A stretch of DNA of 64,000 bases from Rhodocollybia butyracea (GCA_015501585.1 JADNRY010000008.1:62001-126000), one strand, 5' to 3'. Positions 34,159-46,103 are shown, numbered from the stretch's first letter. Made by a program: numbers and translations. Notes: a model not told the origin generated them from the letters alone.

Positions 34159-35802
34159 ATGAAGGTTCTGAAGATACGCGTGAACTTCAGCTCAGCGGAA
34201 GTAGCTGAAATAGAAAATCAACTCCGGTTGGAATTTGGACCATTCGTAGTCTCCCCAGAACGAGCAGAAGAGCTTAAGGATATCCTGGCTCTGGCAGATG
34301 AAGATATTGAAGAACATGATTCCGAGATGGCTCGCCTGCAAAGTGAGCTCATGCTCGTTCAGACGCAAAAACGACGACTTGAGACCCAGCGGGACAAACT
34401 ACGCGCTTTGCTGTCACCAATGCGAAGGCTGTCAAACGAAATATTGTTGAGTATCTTCGAATATGTGTGCGAAGAAAATCTTTTCCAGGTCTATCCATGG
34501 GCATCAGGGCAACAACATTCCACCGAGCTCACATCTCCCGTCATCACTTGCCTCCCTACAATGGCAATCAGCTCAGTATGCTCCCGTTGGCGTACACTTG
34601 CGCTGTCGTCACCTAGACTGTGGGCTAACCTAGCGGTGGAGATGCACACTGCTACGTTGGACCTAGCGAAAACCCCAGTTGGTTTCATTGATACTGTCAC
34701 TCGATATTTGGAGAGATCGGGTGATTGGCCATTGAGGTTTGCACTAACTATACTGGGTGTACCCTATGACACGAAGTTCGCCTCCCTAAAATACTTTACA
34801 CAGCACGCTCGTCGATGGAAATCTTTCACATATCGTGGATATTACTTGTTGATGGAATATGGCATACTCTCAGAGTTGCAATTTCCATCACTTGTAAAAT
34901 TGGACATTGATAGTCGAGGAGACTTTTTCAACTCTCCTGACTTGCAACGCTTTGAATATTCCCCAAGACTTGCTACGCTTTGCACGGACAGCATACCTGT
35001 ATCTAAGTTCCCGTACAACCAAGTCGACTGTCTCTATCTTCGTATGGGGTCGGCATCACCAACAGAGTTGGCAGAAGCTCTTCGCAGCTGTCCTTCTGTG
35101 AAATCGCTTACGGTGGAGCTCAAGTATGAAAAGTTCTCTGATTCATCAGCACAAGGCACATGGCGTAACATCACATCACTTGCAGTTGGGGAAAGTGGTG
35201 ATAAATCATGTGCGGGAATGGTGTTTTCCTCCTTCGATTTTCCTTCTTTGGACGAACTTCAGTTGGAAGTTCAGGATTCTGCAGAAGAACCCACCACCTG
35301 GCCAGGAGATGCTTTTATTTCATTCGTATCAAGATCGTCTTGTACGATTACCACATTCACCCTCCGTGGCTTATCTCTCTCCGATTTGGAGCTTATTGCA
35401 GCCTTGCAGGTCATGCCATCGCTACTCAACCTCGAAATTGACGACGCATGGCTGGATCTACCCGACCAGAGGAGTCCAATCACATTACACCTCATCTCGA
35501 GCCTACAGCATCAATCCACATTTATCTCCCTTATTCCGAAACTACACAGTCTTCGTTTGATATCCCGCCTCAGTCAGAGATTTGATGACCATGCTTTTGT
35601 TAGCATGGTCCAGTCACGGTGGTTTAAACCTGGTTCGGACCTATGTGCCGCGATGTTAGCTATCGGCAGAGGCTGTATACGGTCTGTCGTTCTCGAGTTT
35701 GGTTGGCGAGAGGTTGACGCCAAAGTTTATGAACCACTACGGGTCTTGGATGGGGCGGGTTTGAGAGTGGTGGTTTCTGGGACAAATGGTGTGCAGGTAT
35801 AA
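34159..35802 (+). CDS. F-box protein with LRR-like C-terminal region
   Basis: 547 residues, single exon. An N-terminal coiled coil (about residues 40-85: DIEEHDSEMARLQSELMLVQ and on) runs into the F-box at about 88-105 (LSPMRRLSNEILLSIFEYV), then ISSVCSRWRTLALSSPRLWANL at about 135-155, the standard agaricomycete F-box entry. The remainder has irregular leucine-rich strands (SLVKLDIDSR, VDCLYLRMG, VKSLTVELK, LDELQLEVQ, LLNLEID, LHSLRLI) as in substrate-recognition domains of SCF ubiquitin ligases. F-box proteins of this type form very large families in these fungi; the substrate cannot be guessed. It is the only complete F-box gene in the window and the source or sister of fragments at 36163-36440, 38320-40560, 44620-44730 and 47020-47220. 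Confidence 0.85.
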   Translation: MKVLKIRVNFSSAEVAEIENQLRLEFGPFVVSPERAEELKDILALADEDIEEHDSEMARLQSELMLVQTQKRRLETQRDKLRALLSPMRRLSNEILLSIFEYVCEENLFQVYPWASGQQHSTELTSPVITCLPTMAISSVCSRWRTLALSSPRLWANLAVEMHTATLDLAKTPVGFIDTVTRYLERSGDWPLRFALTILGVPYDTKFASLKYFTQHARRWKSFTYRGYYLLMEYGILSELQFPSLVKLDIDSRGDFFNSPDLQRFEYSPRLATLCTDSIPVSKFPYNQVDCLYLRMGSASPTELAEALRSCPSVKSLTVELKYEKFSDSSAQGTWRNITSLAVGESGDKSCAGMVFSSFDFPSLDELQLEVQDSAEEPTTWPGDAFISFVSRSSCTITTFTLRGLSLSDLELIAALQVMPSLLNLEIDDAWLDLPDQRSPITLHLISSLQHQSTFISLIPKLHSLRLISRLSQRFDDHAFVSMVQSRWFKPGSDLCAAMLAIGRGCIRSVVLEFGWREVDAKVYEPLRVLDGAGLRVVVSGTNGVQV

Positions 35803-37080
35803 TCTAATTGATGCCTGATGAGTCGGTATTGTCTTGCGATAGTGTCCGTAGTAACATTATTTATCGTTGGTACCACGAGCAAATGTATCTCGCATGCCAT
35901 ATGACTACTCTTCCTTTCAGTTCTGACTTAAACAGCTTTTTCCCTCTGATCTGACCGAACCTCAGGCCTCAGGCCAGACTATGTAATAAGTTTTTCTAGA
36001 GGTTACTACCAGGTTAGATTCAGTACTGAGAAAACGCTCGATGCCAAACTTTCACGTGTCCGTTCTTCTTGACAAATCTCCACGAGTCATCTCCTCCTAA
36101 GACTCTTGACAGTTTCTTTTTCTCTACCATCTTTCCAGATAACCTCTTCCTGCTCGAGCCGAACGAAGGCTTTCCCCGCTTAGCTTCGCTATTCACCAAT
36201 TTCAAAACTAGTTGAGGTCGGATTTCACCACAGATCCGCGCAGACGAGCTCAAACGGGAAAGAGAACAAGTCTCTTCAACCTTTCTGTCTTCCTTGATCC
36301 CTCAAGCTAGTCAAGCTCAGAGCTCAAGTTCCTATATTTTTCTCATTCCAACATAATCCCAACGTCTTCCGCGCTTACTCACTGGTCCCGGTCAGACCGA
36401 TCAACATCATCAATCTCCAAGCCCAAGTTTCGGAGTAGGAAGTTTTCTGGGACTCAGTAGTGTCGGAGACAAAGATAGGTTGGATGAAATTTGAGTACTT
36501 TGAGTTGCTACCAAAAATAGAAATCTGTGCGTTCATTTTCTAATTGTTCGTTAAACGCGTATAAACTTTTTCTCTGAAGTATCCCATGGTTTGGCCAACC
36601 ACTTTCCATCTCTTGTGCACTAGCTTCCTATACATTCCTCTCCATCGATTCTTCCGAACCGTAAATGCAGAAATGTTGATATACATTAGAACAACGCTTT
36701 GCTTGCCGACGGAAGTATTGATGAAGACGGTTCGGCGTCCAAATATCCCTGAGTACTTGGCGCGTTACGGAGGTATATGAAGCGAGTTGGTTCTTGATAT
36801 CCGGGTTTTAGATTTGTAGAGGCGCTATACTGGGCCGTTCCTAGGTCCCAGAGACATAGCCCAACTGCGTGCGCGCGCGGTGCGAAACCTCCTAGCCTCC
36901 ATATCTCAACGGGCCTTCGAAGCTGATGAAAGACTATTGAGTCGACTCATACACCGATCAGTGATATACCCATTCCTCGCGTTATTATTCTTGGGCTTAA
37001 CAGCCACAGTTTGATAAAAGTACAGGCTAGGCTACTACTTCGACGCTTTCTTCAACACTCGCTGGACCATTGGGCTTAAC
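35803..37080. other. F-box 3' flank, decayed F-box 5' end and leader of PY-tail copy 9
   Basis: About 36163-36440 is a decayed F-box 5' region (GACGAGCTCAAACGG, CAAGCTAGTCAAGCTCAGAGC, CGCTTACTCACTGGTCCCGG), alignable with 40258-40540 and 47040-47220. About 36540-36780 holds a short open frame (MVWPTTFHLLCTSF..., 64 codons); related but broken sequence lies at 42780-42920, 47330-47480 and perhaps 49316, so it may be a small lost gene. The leader CTCGCTGGACCATTGGGCTTAAC precedes the copy 9 ATG. Confidence 0.45.
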
Positions 37081-38165
37081 ATGATTATATTATTTTTGGT
37101 GTTTACTTTCAACATCGGTGAGCTAGTCTGTTTCGTCTTGCAATCTATCGGCTGATTTAATTCTAGGGAGTGCTTTTTCTCAAACTGCGGTTACACTCTT
37201 TGAATTTGGATCAAATCGTCTCGCTTTTGGCTCATCCACTCGGCCACTATCCCCTCTTGGTACAGCAAGTGACAATTCTCAAACAACATACCTCTATGAG
37301 GTCGTCAATCATGTAGAAGCTACCAGTGGCGCCAAGAGTAGCTCTCCCAAGCTGGAAACAGGTGAGTTTGTTTATCCGCTATGCAATGTTTGATCTCATT
37401 CGGAGTATTACAGTTTCGCGAACGATCGTTGCTTCTGCCTCTGGATGGGCTGAGCACTTTGATGCCACTGCCTCCATCGAATGCAAGTTTATCGGTTCCA
37501 CAGAAGGCATATGCTTTGGCCAAACTACCGGTACGGCCACCGGCACTCCTTCACCGGTGGTCCTCAAAGTGGCAAGCACCACCCCAGCCCAGGCTACAAA
37601 CACCGCCCCAACCTCAGCTCTAAGCACCACCCCAACCACCGAATCTCAACCAAACCCCACCATCTCACCAACAGCAAATACTTTTCAAAACTCACGAAAA
37701 TCGTCAGCGGGAATAATTGCTGGTAGCACGATTGCAGGTGTGGTAGTTTGTATCATTAGTTGTGTCTTTTATCCTCTGGCGAAGGAGGAAACGATCGCGC
37801 CGTCCAGAATTGCTTGTTGAGCAATTTAATTCAGAGTAAGCTGTGTCTCATCAACTAATGCTGGGATCTGAATGTGTCTCGCTAGGACGAGGCATCCGCC
37901 AATGCGAAACTCAGAATATAGACATCTTTCAGAGTCAAAAACTTCTGGTTCTGACGGTGGCCCAATCTCATCACAGATAGAGGTGAATTTTTCTCAAATT
38001 ATAACTTGTAAAACCTAACATATGGCATAGAAAGGCTATGGCTACTCTTTTCAACCTCAATCGAAACGCCAGACGCGGATGACTGATGTAGTGGACCGGT
38101 TGGTCAAGAGGCAGTCAGAGGAACACAGTCTAGTATCTGATCATCCACCATCATATGTGAACTAG
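37081..38165 (+). pseudogene. PY-tail surface protein, copy 9 (one-base insertion in the membrane helix)
   Basis: Exons 37081-37117, 37167-37361, 37414-37835, 37886-37982, 38031-38165. The ectodomain is almost identical to copy 10 (FEFGSNRLAFGSST, SASGWAEHF, and IECKFIGSTEGICFG, with G where others have D). In the helix, GTAGTTTGTATCA has three Ts (37747-37749) where copy 10 has two; the frame ends soon after (CVFYPLAKEE...SRIAC). In the ancestral frame the rest is open: WRRRKRSRR, exon 4 with TRHPPMRNSEYRHLSESK, and exon 5 with TDVVDRLVKRQSEEHSLV ending SDHPPSYVN. The PPxY motif is kept, which suggests a recent lesion or a base-calling error. Confidence 0.72.
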
Positions 38166-38319
38166 CTGGCCTTTTTTTCGCGGAGAAATGGGTTCGCTGC
38201 TATATATCAGCGATGTATGCATTTCATGATCAATTAGGACATAGTGTGTCCTGGTCCTTTGCTTAAACCTCGTGCATGAAATCTGGTTGATTGAGCCTTG
38301 GAACTAACAACTGCTTGAG

Positions 38320-40045
38320 TGGATCTACGTGATCAGAGGAGTCCAATCACTTTGTACCTCATCTCGAGCCTACAGCACCGATCCACATCCTATACTCTAA
38401 ATAAAGGTTTCTTAGACGCTCAAAGTAATTTACATCAGCAACTCCCACGCAGCGGCTGTCCCGGCGGAGTCAACAGGCCGATGATCTTTTGCGCCTCTTA
38501 TAAGCTTATAGCCATATAATTGTCAAGCTACATAATCGATGAGACCATAATAAATAATGCTGTCTTGGATGTACCTCCACAGGTTAGACTTGAGCCAGTA
38601 GCCTGAGTGACTTACTACAACTTTGATAGACTATTATCGAGGGGCCACCTCTGACAAGTGCTCTGCATTGGTTTTGCTGAAGTTTCTTGAGGATCATGCT
38701 TACAGATCTGCTGTTACAATAATATGTTATGCATACCAGTGCATACCACTTATATTTGCATCACTGGACCGCTGTCAAAATGCAGAAATTGAGGGTAAGT
38801 ACTTATAAACATGATGCTGATATTCCTATGGCTCAAGGCAAGATTAAAAGGAGGGGAAAAGGGACAAATATTGTTAAATTAGACTGGTAGAATTTTGGCC
38901 TCAGGAGCCTTTGTGAAAATAGGTCTGTTACAAGTTCTGGGAACCATGAGGTCTGAGTACCTTTGAATATATGATCGGGACCCAGTTGAGCAGCTCATAC
39001 CTTGGGGAAGTGTGATAGAAAATTGGGGCTAAATGGCATCCCGACTCCCAAGACATCCCAAAGACCTAATTTTTACTGTGTGCTGCAACTCCGGTAACAA
39101 TAAGTTGCTGGGAAGATCCCAGAGGTCGGTCAAGAGAGAGGGAGTCCAAAACATGTTGTGGGTCCAAGTGTTTACTTAAATCCAGAATATTCAGTCAAGG
39201 AGGTACCAAATGTAAATGAAGATTTGAGCAGGGAGACGTCGATTCCTGTGAGTCCACTGAGGTACATAACTGGGACTCTCTGCCCCCAATTGTCACCTTT
39301 CTGCTCCAAGCAGCCTCCAATGTTGGGCATGGCAGGCAGGATCTAAAAAGGAAAAGGTAATAGACAGGTAGGTGCTAGATTAGTTGAAGCACTATGTTCT
39401 CAACAAGGCTTAGAAAGATGTGCAAGATAAGCACCATCTTTGGGCCCGAGCAAGGCCCGAGGGGGTCATGATACAAACAAAACATCCAGCTCCGCCTGCA
39501 GTGGGCCTTTTCATAGTACAAACATCCCAACCAGTGGGGTCCCAAAACCCCTTTGATGATATGAGCTGGCAGTCATATTCAAGGGTCCTGTGCTATGCCC
39601 ATGTGCAAGCCTCACTGCCAGGTATTATGAATGCAAGAAGCTTCAAGGAAAGCTTTGGGAGTCCATGCATCATGATAGCATACAGTCTACAAAAGTACTT
39701 AGAAAAGCATGGTAAAACAAGGCTAATTTTTATTTGAAGACGTAAGGTAGATTTAATGTGGATATCTCCGTGACGTAGGCACGGGTCTCAAGCTTGTTTA
39801 TTCCGAAACTACCGTCTTCGTTTAGTACCCCGTCTCAGTCAGAGATTTGATGACCCTGCTTTTGTTAGCATGGTCCAGTCACGGTGGTTTAAACCTGATG
39901 GCTGTATACGGTCTGTCGTTCTCGAGTTTGGTTGGCAAGAGGTTGGCGCGAAAGTTTATGAACCACTACGGGCCTTGAATGAGGTGGGTATGAGAGTGGT
40001 GGTTTCTGGGACAAATGGTGTTCAGGTGTAATTGATGCCTGATAT
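38320..40045 (+). pseudogene. F-box gene 3' fragment, split by an inserted segment
   Basis: 38320-38388 matches the F-box codons for WLDLPDQRSPITL...ISSLQH. 39798-40032 matches the continuation (TTATTCCGAAACTAC to the end of the gene, RVVVSGTNGVQV and stop). Between them lie 1.4 kb (38389-39797) with no F-box similarity, so a segment was inserted, or was joined during a rearrangement with loss of about nine bases. The fragment also lacks about 36 bp of the parent near 39898 and has substitutions. It is non-functional. Confidence 0.8.
38389..39797. other. Foreign 1.4-kb segment inside the F-box remnant
   Basis: Short open frames occur (38623-38808, 39158-39346, 39420-39737), none recognised. 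No inverted ends or clear target duplication are visible. Base composition differs little from the neighbours. It could be a decayed transposable element or a translocated gene piece. Confidence 0.4.
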
Positions 40046-40249
40046 CGTTGGTACCACAAGCAAATGTAGAGTAGCCATCGTATCTCGCATGACATGACTA
40101 CTCGTTCCTAGAGGTTCAGACTCAGAAAAAAGGATTCAGAAGCCTCGATGGCGAACTCTCACGTGTCCGTTCTTCTTCAGCCTCGACTGAGTTTTTTTTC
40201 TCTCTCTACCATATTCTTACTTTATTTTTCCATGTAGCCTCATCTTGCT

Positions 40250-40560
40250 CGAGCAAAACGAAGGTCCTGAAAATACTTGTTCAACCCCCCGAACCTAGTT
40301 GAAATGGAAAATGAACTTCGGTTGGAATATGAACCATTCGTACCACAGAACGAGCAGATGAGCTCAAACGGACAAGTCTCTTTCGATCTTGAAGCTTTAC
40401 CCCTCAAGCTAGTCGAGCTCAGAGCTCAAGTTGCTATAATTTTCTCATTCCAACACAATTTCGACGTCTTCCGCGCTTACTCACTGGTTCCGGTCAGACT
40501 GGTCAACATCATCAATCCCCAAGCCCAATTTTCGGAGTAGGCAATTTTCTGGGATTTAGT
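40250..40560 (+). pseudogene. Decayed F-box gene 5' end
   Basis: Starts near GAAGGTCCTGAAAATACTTG (parent: ATGAAGGTTCTGAAGATACG) and keeps ENELRLEYEPFVP (parent ENQLRLEFGPFVV). After a deletion it continues to LVPVRLVNIINPQAQF, which corresponds to the F-box start LSPMRRLSNEIL. It stops at 40538-40540. It lies directly downstream of the 3' fragment of the previous unit, showing head-to-tail tandem duplication. Confidence 0.7.
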
Positions 40561-40703
40561 AGTGTCGGAGACAAAGAGAGGTTAGATGGAATTTGAGTAC
40601 TTTGAGTATTGCTACCAAATTTCAAAAATAGAAATCTGTGCGTTCATTTTCTAATCGTTCGATAAACGCGTATAGACTTTTCTCTGATGGTTTGTCAGCC
40701 ACT

Positions 40704-42776
40704 CACCTCATATGCCCAGTAGGCTTAGATAGTAGCCTTTGACATGGGGGTGTGATGACATAGGCAGTTGCTATGAAGATCCACTATTGTACGGTAGCGC
40801 AATAAAAGCACTATATTTTGCGTGGACTTTGATGTAAGATATTTCCCAAGTACTGGGAAGCTAGTATCGAGATCACGCGTATGCGCCTCTCGCCTCGAGT
40901 TTCCACCGCCTCCCGCTCATCTCCAGTGTTCAATCCCTCGCTCTCCAGAAGCTTAATATAAAGTTTACACCGTTATAAGCTTTGCATACCTTACAGCCGT
41001 GCATTCTCTTATGTACACGACCTTGTACACGATCTTGTACAGAAGTAAGTAAGCCTAGTAAGGGCATGTAAAGTTGTGACTCCGCCCTACAATTAAGTTC
41101 GTCAATACGCATAGGTGGTTGATGTACGAATAAACTCTCGCTGAACCGTTCAATCCACTTTTAAAGTATGAGAGTGTCTCCGATGAGGTACGCCGCACAA
41201 GAGACTACTTATCATCTCTTCTTTGATAAGTAATAGGTCATACACTGGATACATACTGTAAGTATCAAGTAGTGTGCAATCTATAGCGGCTATTGAGGCT
41301 CTCTATATAGCTAAATATCATTTTGTGACCACACTGACCGATGAAGAACTGTGGATGAAGTGTGGGAACGTACCGGAAACGTTTGCCGGTGCTTCCGCTC
41401 GTTGCTCTAAATAGTGAACACAGGACAAGGATAATTTCTTATCAAGTGCGGACCTCACGGAAGCTCATGGGGATGTGCAATTGTTCCTCTTCAAGCAAAA
41501 ACTACATGCAATTATACTGGGAGTAACTTGAAATACTCTCTCCTTTGTAAAGAGACACAGTAAAACTCGTGCTCACCATCTAAAACAGTGAGGTCAAGAA
41601 AGGAAGACTTGTGCTATGGCCTTCATGCTTGGCCAGTAGATCTCCTTATACTAGCCTTCTATTATACATGAAATTTAGCCATCCTGAAATGGTCTGACGA
41701 TCTTGACATGACCTTACTTACATTCCTTCAAGTCGTTGTACTGTACATTGATCCTTAAAGACCTATCACCCACTTGAGACTGCTGAACTTGCTCAATAGC
41801 TCTAAGTCTGCCATATTATCTTAATATAGCATACCCAGGTCTATTACCGGTATATAAGACCCATAGGTAAAGTTTTTACTTCTTGAGAACACCGTTTTTG
41901 TCTAGTGAACACGAGCTGTACTGCATGCCTTTACAAAGGAGCAAGTATTTCAAGCTCCCCCCAGATATTTGCATGTAATTTTTGGTTGAACAGGAACGTT
42001 TAAACATTTCCACGAGCTTCCGTGAGGTCCAGACTTGGCTAGAAATTATCTTCATCCTGTGTTCAGTGTTTAGCACAACGAGCGGAAGCACCGGCAAATA
42101 TTTCCGGTACGTCCTCACGCTCCATCCACAGCTCTCTTCGTCGTTTAGCAGAACCACAGAGTGATATTTAGCCCTATAAATTATGTAGAGAGCCTCAATA
42201 GCCGCTATAGATTGTACACTACTTGATATGTACAATATGTATCCAATGTATGACTTATTAATTATATCTGCTTATTGAAGATGAGATGGTACTAGTCTCT
42301 CTCATACCTTGAACAGTTCAGCGAGAACTTATTCGTACTCATCAACCACTTATGCGTATCGGTGAACTTATTTGTAGGGCAGAGTCACAACTTTACACGC
42401 CCTTACTACTTACGTACGTATAAGGTCGTGAACAAGAGGTCGTGTACAAGGTCGTGTACATAAGAGCATGCACGGCTGTGAGGTATGTAAAGCTTATAAT
42501 GGTGTAAACTTTATATTAAGCTTCTGGAGAGCGAGGGAACACTGGAGATAAGCTGGAGATGAGCGGGAGGTGCCGGAAACTCGAGGCGGGAGGCACATAC
42601 GCGTGATCTCGGTACTAGCTTCCCAGTACTTGGGAAATATCTTACATCAAAGTCCATGCGAAATATAGCGCTTTTATTGCGCTACCGTACAATAGTGGAT
42701 CTTCATAGCAACTGCCTATGCCATCACACCCCCCATGTCAAAGGCTACTATCTAAGCCTACTGGGCATATGAGGTG
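40704..42776. mobile_element. 2.07-kb foldback element (two long inverted arms) with 8-bp target duplication
   Basis: The two halves are near-complete inverted copies. Left end CACCTCATATGC and right end GCATATGAGGTG are perfect inverted repeats, and the similarity goes on for hundreds of bases (for example GGCTTAGATAGTAGCC, CACTATTGTACGGTAGCGC, CCCAAGTACTGGGAAGC, CAAGTAGTGT, ACGAGCGGAAGC). The arms meet around 41,600-41,880, where the right arm turns back. The octamer CAGCCACT flanks the element directly (40696-40703 and 42777-42784). It interrupts sequence that is continuous in sister units (TGATGG...CAACCACTTTCC at 47328). An 8-bp duplication with a CA-start end fits the hAT superfamily (inference). 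It has no coding capacity, so it is non-autonomous. Confidence 0.85.
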
Positions 42777-42784
42777 CAGCCACT

Positions 42785-43403
42785 TTCCATCTCTTGTGCA
42801 CCGGCTTCCTGTGTATTCATCTCCCTGGACTCTCCCGAACCAAAAATCCAAGAACCCTGATATGTGTATCTTTCAGAAAGATGTTTTCGTTGTCGGCGTC
42901 GAGTCATCCCGTTCATAGCGCATTATATACGGAGGTGTATGAGATGAAGCGAGTTGGTTCTTGATATCCGAGTTTTAGATGATCTAGTGACAGTTGCCTC
43001 CATGGAGTTGGTAATGGATCTCCGCTGGGCCATTCTTAGGTTCCTGATACATTTATTAGCGAGCGACTTTTTTTCACTAACTACAAGACGGCTGGCCAGG
43101 CTACCACTGTACCAGAGACATAGCCCAACCGAGAGCCGAGAACCCGCGTGCGGCGTAAAACCTCCTAGCCACATATCTCATTCAAAGCTGAGCGCCGATC
43201 AAGGAAGGAAGGAAGTGAATTAAATCGTAGGTCCCATGTTGGGTCGACTCAGACACTGATCACGGCGTGATGGCATCCTTTCGGTATATACCCATTCCTT
43301 GCGTTGTTTCTCTTCATCAACAACTACAATTTGTCAAAAGTATAAGATACTAGGCTACTACTTCAACTTTTTCTTCAACGCTCGCTGAACTGGTGGACCT
43401 AAC
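42785..43403. other. Leader region of PY-tail copy 10
   Basis: Parallels 36590-37080 and 47336-47868. It contains the recurring GTTCTTGATATCCG(A/G)GTTTTAGAT module at about 42957 and the leader CTCGCTGAACTGGTGGACCT before the ATG. GAAGGAAGGAAGTGAATTA at about 43203 also recurs. No gene is supported. Confidence 0.45.
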
Positions 43404-44397
43404 ATGATTATTTTATTGTTGGTATTTGCTTTCAACATCGGTGGGCTACTCTGTTTCACGTTGCAAACTATCTTCAGGAATAATTCAATTTCTAGCGAGT
43501 GCTTTTTCTCAAACTGCGGTCACGCTCTTTGAATTTGGATCAAATCGTCTCGCTTTTGGCTCATCCACTCGGCCACTATCCCCTCTTGGCACAGCAAGTG
43601 ACAATTCTCAAACAACATACCTCTATGAGGTCGTTAATCATGTAAAAGCTACCAGTGGCGCCAAGAGTAGCTCTCACAAGCTGAAAACAGGTGAGTTTGT
43701 TTATCCGCTATGCAATGTTTGATCTCACTCGGAGTATTACAGTTTCGCGAACGATCGTTGCTTCTGCCTCTGGATGGGCTGAGCACTTTCAAGGTGCCAC
43801 TGCTTCCATCGAATGCAAGTTTATCGATTCTACGAAAGGCATATGCTTTGGCGGAACTACCGGTACGGCCACCGGCACTCCTTCGCCGGTGGTCCTCAAA
43901 GTAGCAAGCACCATCACAAATCCTGCTACAATCGCCGCCCCAACCTCAGCTCCAAGTACCCCAGCCGCCGAATCACAACCAGATCCCACCATCTCACCAA
44001 CAGCAAATACTTTTCAAAACTCACGAAAATCATCAGCGGGAATAATTGCTGGTAGCACGATTGCGGGTGTGGTAGTTGTATCAGTAGTTGTGGCTTTTAT
44101 TCTGTGGCGGAGGAAACGATCGCGCCGTCCAGAATTGCTTGTTGAGCAATTTAATCCAGAGTAAGCCGTGCCTCATCAACTAATGCTGGGATCTGAATGT
44201 GTCTCGCTAGACCGAGGCATCCGCCAATGCGAAACGCAGAATATAGACCTCTTTCAGAGTCAAAAACTTCTGATTCTGACGGTGGCCCAATCTCATCACA
44301 GATAGAGGTGAATTTTTCTCAAATCATAACCTGTAAAACCTAACATATGGCATAGAATGGCTATGGCTACTCTTTGCAACCTCAGGTGAAATGCTAG
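43404..44397 (+). CDS. PY-tail surface protein, copy 10 (tail cut by a nonsense codon)
   Basis: 262 residues as read: exons 43404-43440 (MIILLLVFAFNI), 43496-43690, 43743-44160, 44211-44307, 44356-44397; phases 1, 1, 2, 0. The ectodomain, stalk, helix (GIIAGSTIAGVVVVSVVVAF) and RRKRSRRPELLVEQFN are intact, and exon 4 matches copy 9. In exon 5 the codon aligned with Gln (CAG) in copy 9 is TAG (44395-44397), so translation ends 14 codons into the exon. Downstream, the former PPxY end reads SDHSPSYVS with the first Pro lost, and a deletion/frame change is also present. This copy would make a surface protein without the PY tail. The same stop occurs in copy 11. Confidence 0.82.
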
Positions 44398-45928
44398 ATG
44401 CGGATGACTGATGTAGTCGACCGATTGATCAAGAGGCGGAAGTCGGTTTAGTGTCTGATCATTCACCATCATACGTGAGCTAGCTGACCTTTTTTCCACG
44501 GAGAAATGAGTTTCACTGCATATATACCAGCGATGTATGCATTTTATGCTCAATGAGGGCGTGTCCTGGTGCTTTGCTTAAGCCTCGTGCATGAAATCCG
44601 GTTGATTGAGCTTGAAACTAGGTTGACGCGAAGGTTTATGAACCACTACGGGTCTTGGATGGGGCGGGTTTGAGAGTGGTGGTTTTTGGGACAAAAGTGT
44701 ACAGGTGTAGTCCAATTGATGCCTGATGAGCTGGTATTGTCCTGCGATAGTGTCCGTAGTGATATTATTTATCGTTGGTACCACAAGCAAATGTACTACT
44801 CATGACTACTCGCAAATGATCTTCCTTTCGATTCTGACTTAAATAGCTGTTGCCCTCTGATCTGACCGAATCTCAGGCCTCAGACCAGACTATGTAATGA
44901 GTTTTCTAGAGGTTCAGATTCAGAACTGAGAAAACGCTCGATGCCGAACTTTTGGCACGTGTTCGTTCTTCTTGACAAATCTCCATCTGAGTTTCTTTTC
45001 TCTACCACAAGCTTATGACCCGTGACTACGTCACGGAGAGGAAGGAGGTGGTGGTACCATTGAACCTGGAACACCTGGGTTTGGTCGGATGTACACGCAA
45101 CACATTGCACTGCACCTGTGTGCCATAAATGCACCCAGCCCACTCTGGAGTCTGCTGTGGCAGGGAAATTTTTTGGAAATAAGTAGATGAGCAGACTTAC
45201 ATCTGGCATACATAAGTAACTTGGCTTTACCAATCCAGAAGAGTACAAATTGGTGGTCATATGGCATACTCACCCTATCCACGCTTGATTCTGGAGTGAA
45301 AAGATAAAATCCTGCTCAAATGCATGCAGAGGATTTGTTGTATATTGCCAATGTGGCAACTCCGGAGATTAGTTAGCTGGATCGGTATGTTCATATGTCC
45401 ATGTACTTACTCATCGTATTAGCAATACTATACAGTATGTACAGTATATAAGCTTGCATGTAGTACCGTAGTACTCATGCGTTTGCGAGGTATCTAATAC
45501 CTTGTTCAACTGCACTAACTACTTGTGTTGGATCCCAGGACTGACCGCCTGATTAGACACTCATCAGATTCCCTAACAGAAATCCCACAGGATTAGTGCT
45601 ACTGGGACTATCAGACTTGTTGTATGGGACACCGATGACTGGGTGATGACAGCCAAATGGTACCGCAATTGAAGATTATCAACCTATCAAACCTTGTATC
45701 AACCTTGCAGAGACCCACAAAAATTCAACTGTTTTGGTGATAGCTACTACAGGGGAGTTTCAAAAGCAGGCTTTCAAGTTTCAAGGGTTGAATTTTTGAA
45801 GCAATTCAATCTACTACTTATGAGTTGCTGAAAAAGTCAAGGAGACCAAAAACAACTTGAAGAGTCTGGCTTTTGTTGATGATCAGGGAGAGAGACCTTT
45901 TGGGGATCTGGTTAGGATCCGGGCAGCG

Positions 45929-46103
45929 GTAAAACTACTTAGCGATATCCCAGGTACACGTCGAGTGAAACAACTCGTTATTGATAATTAAGTCATACCT
46001 GTAAAACTACTTAGCAATATCTAATGGATAAGTAGTTCGTAAGGTAAGGAGTAAAGTTAGAAGAATACTACACACCCCAGGTACACATCGAGTGAAACAA
46101 CTG
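45929..46103. repeat. Interleaved A-B-A-B direct repeat
   Basis: Word A, GTAAAACTACTTAGC, then (G/A)ATATC, is at 45929 and about 46001. Word B, CCCAGGTACAC(G/A)TCGAG and then TGAAACAACT, is at about 45949 and 46076. The second B is enclosed by CACCCCAG / CTGGGGTG, giving a potential hairpin. Confidence 0.6.
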
